Source: Saccharum officinarum
Lineage: Eukaryota > Streptophyta > Magnoliopsida > Poales > Poaceae
Direction of reading: 5' to 3'
NCBI GenBank assembly: GCA_020631735.1
Contig: CM036188.1
Location: 13,310,214-13,374,213 of the forward strand
Length of the DNA stretch: 64,000 nucleotides
A program made the position numbers and the translations under genes. Below, piece after piece: positions 58,846 to 64,000 of the stretch. The stretch's first letter is position 1, and every line of letters begins with the position of its first letter. Under the pieces are notes generated by a model that did no database searches, was not told where the DNA came from, and saw only the letters and a list, made by a program, of their open reading frames with translations.

Positions 58846-59050
58846 CACTACTAAAAAGAATTTTAAATACAACCTGTTTGATTAATAGAGGTGGATATAT
58901 ACAGACACCGTCTGTATAAATGGCCATGCGACCTTTAGGAAATAAACGCCCGCCTCTATTAATAATTTATAAAGAGAAGGACATTCTAAGCCGAGCCTCC
59001 GTTAATCATCTATTTATAGAGGTGGTTGTCTTAGGATGTCCACATCAGTA
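58846..59050 (+). mobile_element. CACTA-like remnant (copy 2)
   Basis: It begins CACTACTAAAAAG with the same 'GCCTCTATTAAT' and 'AGAGGTGG' subterminal motifs as 10,448 onward, but is cut short after about 200 bp. Confidence 0.5.
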
Positions 59051-59074
59051 AATTGATTAACAAGATGCAAGGTC

Positions 59075-60030
59075 CTGAAGGTTACTAGAATTGATTAAAG
59101 ATGGTGTCAAGGTTAAGAGCTACTTTAAAAAGAAGAGAAGACAGAGAACCCGAAGGTACTAAGGCAAGGCCCGAAGGTCTCGATGGTACACTACGAGTGA
59201 TATAAAAAATAAACCTTTGGGAGACCCAAAGGTTCATGCTGCGCCCCAGACTAGAGTCACGAGGCGCGGAGCAAGCAAAAACCATGGGATTAGCAGATCT
59301 AGACTATTGTGCCCTCAAACATGACAGGAATGTAGTAGCTAGACTAGAGATATCTTGCAATATGAGAGTTGACCATTTGCCTCCCCAATAAATATGATGT
59401 TTGTAACAGTCATAAAATGGAGAAATACAACACTAGTCTTTAAATCTTTTTACTTTAAGTTACCATAGTTTTCTCCTATCGAGGGTTTGAGCAGGAACAG
59501 ATATTCTCGATAGTTGGCGTTGTCTGCGGTTCAGACTTTTCAATCAACAACGATGGAAAGAAAAACAACATTAAGGACACCTCCGGGTGACCCACAACAC
59601 TCAAAATAACACCCAGAGTGATCCTTCAAATGCAACCATTTTGCTAGCTACTGCACCAAACCAAAGCAATGACCCAACCACACATGTCCCACCCATCAGC
59701 CCCTTTGAGGAGTTCACCTTCAAGCGACAACCACCAGCCGCCAACAACATGGTGCAACCTTCAGATTAGGCAACACGAGGCATTCAAATGACACTCTTCA
59801 GACACAACAAGATAGAGAAGTTATCATTCGATGAAGAGACATAGTTAGGAAGCTTCTATGATCAACTACGCAAGAAGAGAAGAAGGGTTGATCAAGTACA
59901 CACTCCAAGAATGCCCATACATTCAGACACAAACCATTGGACCTCCGGGGGCAAATGGTCTAGACGGTCTTCGAAGCATCAGAGGGTCATGGGCCCTTCA
60001 TGAAGTCACTTCACCTCAACTCGATGACCC
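59075..60030 (+). mobile_element. Ty3/gypsy LTR end and gag-start remnant (copy 2)
   Basis: Matches 11,690-12,640. The primer-binding context 'GTTGGCGTTGTCTGCGG' at about 59,513 is better preserved than in copy 1. From 60,030 to 60,535 is duplicated non-genic DNA. Confidence 0.5.
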
Positions 60031-60548
60031 CATGTGCCTCCCCGAGTCCTCCCCTGGGTTTTGAGCCCCAAACCCAAGAACCACTCTTCCTATATTTTTT
60101 AGGCCGAGAACACCAAACCCTCCTAGGCCATGTAGTTGTATGTAACCCTCTGATGTGGACGTGTGTCCTTCATGTCCTTGGCCCGACGGTCCACCAAGTG
60201 CTCGCGATGCCTTGCCTTGACTTTGTTGAACCCCAACCTTGACAACTTTTGTCAATGTTATCTTCATCACCATCTCCATGTGTTGCTGCTCTTTGTCGTG
60301 TCATGTGCTAGCCATACTTGGTCCATCCTCCAGACCCTTGGTCACTTGATGCAAGTATTTGTGTTTACTCTCCGCCGTCCGTGGTCCATCAACCTGAACT
60401 CCTCGCTTGACCTTCTACTTTGTTGTCGACCACCTTAATGCACTTAACTTTGCACATTCACAAGCCAAGAGACATGTTGCACAATACATACGAACTCGAC
60501 ATCTTAGTTGGAATCACACTAGAACCAATTCAACCAAAGCTCGATCAT

Positions 60549-62462
60549 ATAGTTCATCATCATTAAGATTCTGACGTGAGTGGCAGCAACCCAAATCGGT
60601 GGAACAACGAACTGCGCACGGCCCCCTCGCTCTCGTCCGAGGCGACACGGGCGGCGAACCCACCGCGCCTCCACCAACCCCTCACCCTTCCCTCTCTCAC
60701 CTCGCTGCCACTTGAGCAGGTCGCTGTTAGCCCACGCGACCGTGAGGATGGCTGCTGCGGGGCTTTGTGACCGCGCTCGTGTGGAGGAGTGCGCCCCCTC
60801 CACCTCTCCCATTCTCGTTGCCTCCGGTGACGAATCCGGCAGCCTGGTGGCCGGATTCGGCGACATGGTGGCCTGTTCCATCGATGTGGTGGCCAGATCT
60901 AGCGCCCTGCGGTGGATGCGGGCACATGGTCGACGAGGTGAAGGCAGCTACCGGAGGCGACTGGTGGTGTGTCATCCCTGCGCAACGGAGCCCGCACGAC
61001 GCCGGCGGCGAGGCATGGGTGGTGAGGCCGCTGCCAGATCTATCGTCCCCCAGGCCGGATCCATGCGCTGCAGCGCTTGGATGGCGCAGCAGCGGTGTGG
61101 TTTCTAGCATGTTGCTTCGGCGGCAGTGGAGGGCTCGTAGCCTAGACGAGGGTGCCCGCGGTCGTCATCCCGGCCACCATGAGCAGTAGTGCAACAGCGG
61201 AGGTGGGGAGGGGGTGTGGCAATGGCACGTCTTGTGGCTCCAGCCGTTTGGCGTCAACCTGCTGTTCGGTCATGGTTGGCGTCACAGGAGCTGTTGTGTG
61301 CTGTGATGCGGTGCTGTCCTGAACGGTGGCCGGAGTTTGCACAAGTTGTTGTGCAATGATTGGTGGCTCTTGGTCGGAGGTGGCTTTCCCGTGGTGGCCG
61401 GCAATGGCTGGGCTGGCAGTGGTCCTCGATGACCGGCGCAGAGGCGGTTGGTTCTGGTGCTGTAGCAACGGCTAGGCAGAAGCGGCTCTCTACGGTGTGG
61501 CCAGCTCAGTGTGGCCATGGTGGCCTCTTTGATGGGGCTTGGCGGGTACCGTGTCAGTGATGGCGCGTCTACTACCAATTTCGGCGTTTCGACGGAAGGT
61601 TACGATTTGTGCTTATCCTGGTGGGTGGATGGACATGTTGCAGGTTTCTCTTATGGGCGATCTGTGATGAGCTGGCAACTATCGAGTTGGCTGTGGTCCA
61701 CGGATCGGCGCGGTGATGACTGGCTACACATGTATGTTTCCAGCTTGTTGCCACAGCGTCAAGTGATGGAAGGCGGTCTTTTGCAGATTGCAGCCCAAGC
61801 AAAGTTGCTTGTGGCGTGTCTTGAAGACTGCTTGATGGACACGTGCAGTAGTGGTGATGGTGGAGCTCCTTGCTGCTGCGTAGGAACAAGTGTGGTGGTC
61901 GGTGTCGAGCAGGATGGAGGTGGTCCTTTTGTGTTGGCGCGGTGTCGACATGTCACGCATGCCTGTGACATGGTCGGCATGGCAGCGATCTCCTGCTAGC
62001 GGTGACTTCCTACGTGGTGCTTGGGTGTGATGGTTTTGGAGATGGAGGACTTCGGGCTAATGCCCTGCCCGACTCTGAGTCGTGGCCGGCAATGGTGACG
62101 CCTTGGCGCCACAATGCTCATTGAAGGTATTGTCGTGAGGTCTCTCGTCTCCTAAGGGTTCAGTTGAAAAACCTTGTTTCTCTGCTTGGCGTTGGCGGCA
62201 TTTGTGAATGTCGCTCCCCTCCTTGGAGGCATCGCTATTGAGAGCTCCCTCCTCCCTCAATCTCTTTGCTCGTTCTCTACGGCGTGGTTGGTGATGTCTG
62301 CCTACTGGTGCTTTGAAGGTTTAGTGGGTTGCATTTGTTGTGGTAGTGTCAAGCTGTTGTGGCACCGTGAGTATTTTTTTATTTGTTGTATGTTTTTTTA
62401 TGTTACTCTCCTTCTCTATTAATATATGCTTGGCGATTTTCTCGCTGGTGGCTTTTCGAAAA
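60549..62462 (+). mobile_element. Retroposon-like insertion, 1.9 kb, no reverse transcriptase
   Basis: Copy 1 is continuous at this site (near 13,167, 'CCAAAGCTCAATCATCTCACC'). Here it is split by an insert that ends in seven A residues and is flanked by AAGCTCGATCAT on both sides (about 60,537-60,548 and 62,464-62,475). The A-tail and 12-bp duplication indicate a non-LTR retroposon. The GC-rich interior has several overlapping ORFs (60,580-61,107, 61,511-61,999) without a recognisable domain, so it is non-autonomous or a truncated LINE. Confidence 0.75.
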
Positions 62463-62475
62463 AAAGCTCGATCAT

Positions 62476-63724
62476 CTCACCTTGACAATAACTTATCATC
62501 CTTGACATGGACACATATCCACCATGTCATCTCATAAGCTGAATTGTTCAATTGAGCTCTTGGTGCAGACTAAATTAGCAGCACACACCGCGTCTTCCTT
62601 TTGTAACTTAGTGAACCTCGGACCTTCTCTTCTCTTCTCTTATCAGGGACGTCCTCTCTCTGTAGATAAATAGAAGATGGGGAAAAACATGTCAGATCAT
62701 GCCTTTGAGGCGGGTGACATTTGATATGTATATAGCCAAGGTGGTTTGGGTTACAAGAATGCAACGTGTGTGTATGACACTTATATCCATAAAATTCTTT
62801 ACATCTTTAGTACCCTTTCACAGTCACAGCAGGAGGACTTCAAGTTTGTAAACAACTATATGGGCAGTTCTTTAGTCATGATGTCTGCAAACTAGTGAGA
62901 GGACAGGGCATGAAGAACGCGAACTAGTCCCACAGTGACCTATTTGCGGACAAACTGTATATCAATCTCTCTGTGTTTCGTGGCGATGATGGACATGCTT
63001 TTCTTCGTTTGGTAATGTCTAATGTCATCATTAATGATGATGTGTTTAATTGTGTTGCCGATAGCAAGACAAGCCAACAATGTTGCACGAGGACGAGCAA
63101 CTGCAACTATAAGATGCTGAAACCCAACTGATAGATCATTGGAAGGTGAGTTCAGTTAGTCATTTAACAAACATGTCGGTTAGACCGTTGCATAATTTGC
63201 ACGCCATTTATTTCAGTTGAGATATGTCTATCTGTATTTCAGTTCAGCACTCGTGCAAATGCACGGCCGCCAATATTCAAAACGCAAGTCTGATTTGGGA
63301 AAACTAATTTGTCCATCAACTTGATATGAGATTACTAATTTATGTGTCAACTGATTTTTGGTATTGAGAAGTGAAGAATTTACCAACAACTTCAATGCAT
63401 AGGCGGCATGTGGTGCTGCAGATAACAGAGGCATGCCAGCAATGCTACCTAAGGAGATGCAGGTGCAACTGTCGATTGACAGACTGTTTGAAGGTGAAGT
63501 CAGCTATCAATGTAGCACATGCATGTCGGATTGCTTTTTCTTCTATTTGAAGATTTCCAACCTTGATTTTTGAGAACCTGCTCTTGCATATGATTTTCTC
63601 AAACACCACATACTATCAAGTTCACTTATTGATGTTTGTTGCACTGAACATAACCGATGCTTACGCCTCATCATACAAGTTCCTCCATTACTGATGATGG
63701 CTGAGGTGACTTGCCAATTCCTGA
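62476..63724. other. No gene seen; duplicated upstream DNA of DUF241 copy 2
   Basis: Matches 13,180-14,426. It includes the unoccupied Ds-like site (TTGCCAATTCC near 63,711). Confidence 0.55.
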
Positions 63725-63733
63725 CTATAAATA
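63725..63733 (+). promoter_or_regulatory. Putative TATA box of DUF241 copy 2
   Basis: CTATAAATA lies 111 bp upstream of the ATG at 63,844. The upstream sequence is uninterrupted, unlike copy 1. Confidence 0.6.
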
Positions 63734-63843
63734 GAGTGCATCACAAGGCTGAGCACAAACAATACAGAGATCTCTTTCCTTTCTCTTCCATTCCACACAG
63801 AAAAACAGAAGCATATAGATCATCACATCATCCCTCACAAAAA

Positions 63844-64000
63844 ATGGCGTGCCATCAAAGGTCTACAAGTCTGCCTTCTTTGCCTCACTCCACTGAATCG
63901 AACGTGGAGCAAGAGCTGCAGACCCTGAAATCTGGCATCTCGTCGCCTTCGGCAACCATTGACACCACGTGCGATGGTCTGAGGAGGCTTGGCGACCTCT
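63844..64000 (+). CDS. DUF241 family protein, N-terminal part (copy 2, cut by window end)
   Basis: The ATG at 63,844 encodes [20 protein letters not shown] and then the DUF241 N-terminal region, nearly identical to copy 1. Differences include LKSGI for LKARI, DTTC for DTMW and GDL for GGL. Only 52 codons are visible. Whether the rest is intact, and whether it carries the 8-bp insertion seen in copy 1, cannot be judged here. Confidence 0.8.
   Translation, partial: MACHQRSTSLPSLPHSTESNVEQELQTLKSGISSPSATIDTTCDGLRRLGDL

Larger units (their letters stand above)
42118..64000 (+). repeat. Segmental duplication, copy 2
   Basis: It matches copy 1 from 2,804 in the same orientation to the end of the window. 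It is about 9 kb longer over the matching interval, from copy-2-only insertions at 42,872, 43,509-48,985, 50,364, 54,079, 55,426, 58,472 and 60,549. Confidence 0.92.

Noticed and set aside
60580..61999. ORFs of 175 and 162 aa as host genes
   Set aside because: They fall inside an insertion with target duplications and poly(A), overlap other ORFs on both strands and show no family signature.

Overview
The window is nuclear DNA from a grass, most likely a panicoid such as Sorghum or a close relative. The signs are GT-AG spliced plant genes (ZRP4-type O-methyltransferase, MIK2-like LRR receptor kinase, DUF241, wall-associated-kinase-type extracellular domain), Stowaway and Tourist MITEs, an Au-SINE tail, CACTA elements with 'TTTAGTCCCGG' subterminal repeats, Helitrons ending CTAG and Ty3/gypsy LTRs. 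No prokaryotic features are present. The species is an inference from family resemblance; no search was run.

The main organising feature is a direct segmental duplication. Copy 1 runs from about 2,804 to at least 15,755. Copy 2 runs from about 42,118 to the window end. Each copy carries, in order, an O-methyltransferase gene (minus strand), a repeat with 'ATGTTGCAAATGTTT' tandem motifs, a WAK-like extracellular-domain gene (minus), a CACTA remnant, a gypsy remnant and a DUF241 gene (plus). The shared core is about 9.9 kb. Nearly all of the size difference comes from insertions present in one copy only. In copy 1 these are a hAT MITE, a 750-bp retroposon and a Ds-like hAT element, plus about 1 kb of CACTA and Stowaway sequence. 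In copy 2 they are a MULE-type MITE, a nested Helitron block, two solo LTRs of about 2 kb, a Stowaway, a Tourist fragment and a 1.9-kb retroposon. The two copies therefore act as each other's empty-site control.

The 26 kb between the copies holds a degraded CACTA transposon (18.4-24.9 kb) and, next to it, an LRR receptor-kinase gene (25.1-32.6 kb). That gene has lost its start codon and signal peptide, is split in the LRR domain by a 3.7-kb hAT element, and is split again in the kinase domain by a 326-bp solo LTR. Next comes a young, internally empty Ty3/gypsy-type element with a 4.3-kb LTR (33.3-39.4 kb, minus strand). It is followed by a TA microsatellite, small inverted-repeat elements and a LINE fragment.

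The only protein-coding gene that looks complete is the copy-2 O-methyltransferase (exons 49,112-49,891 and 42,330-42,629), despite a 6.5-kb transposon-filled intron. The copy-1 O-methyltransferase has a 1-bp frameshift. Both WAK-like copies have lost an in-frame signal peptide by different events. The copy-1 DUF241 gene has an 8-bp insertion resembling a hAT excision footprint. I see no coherent new multi-gene system. The interest lies in how transposons have disabled and reshaped a small duplicated gene cluster.
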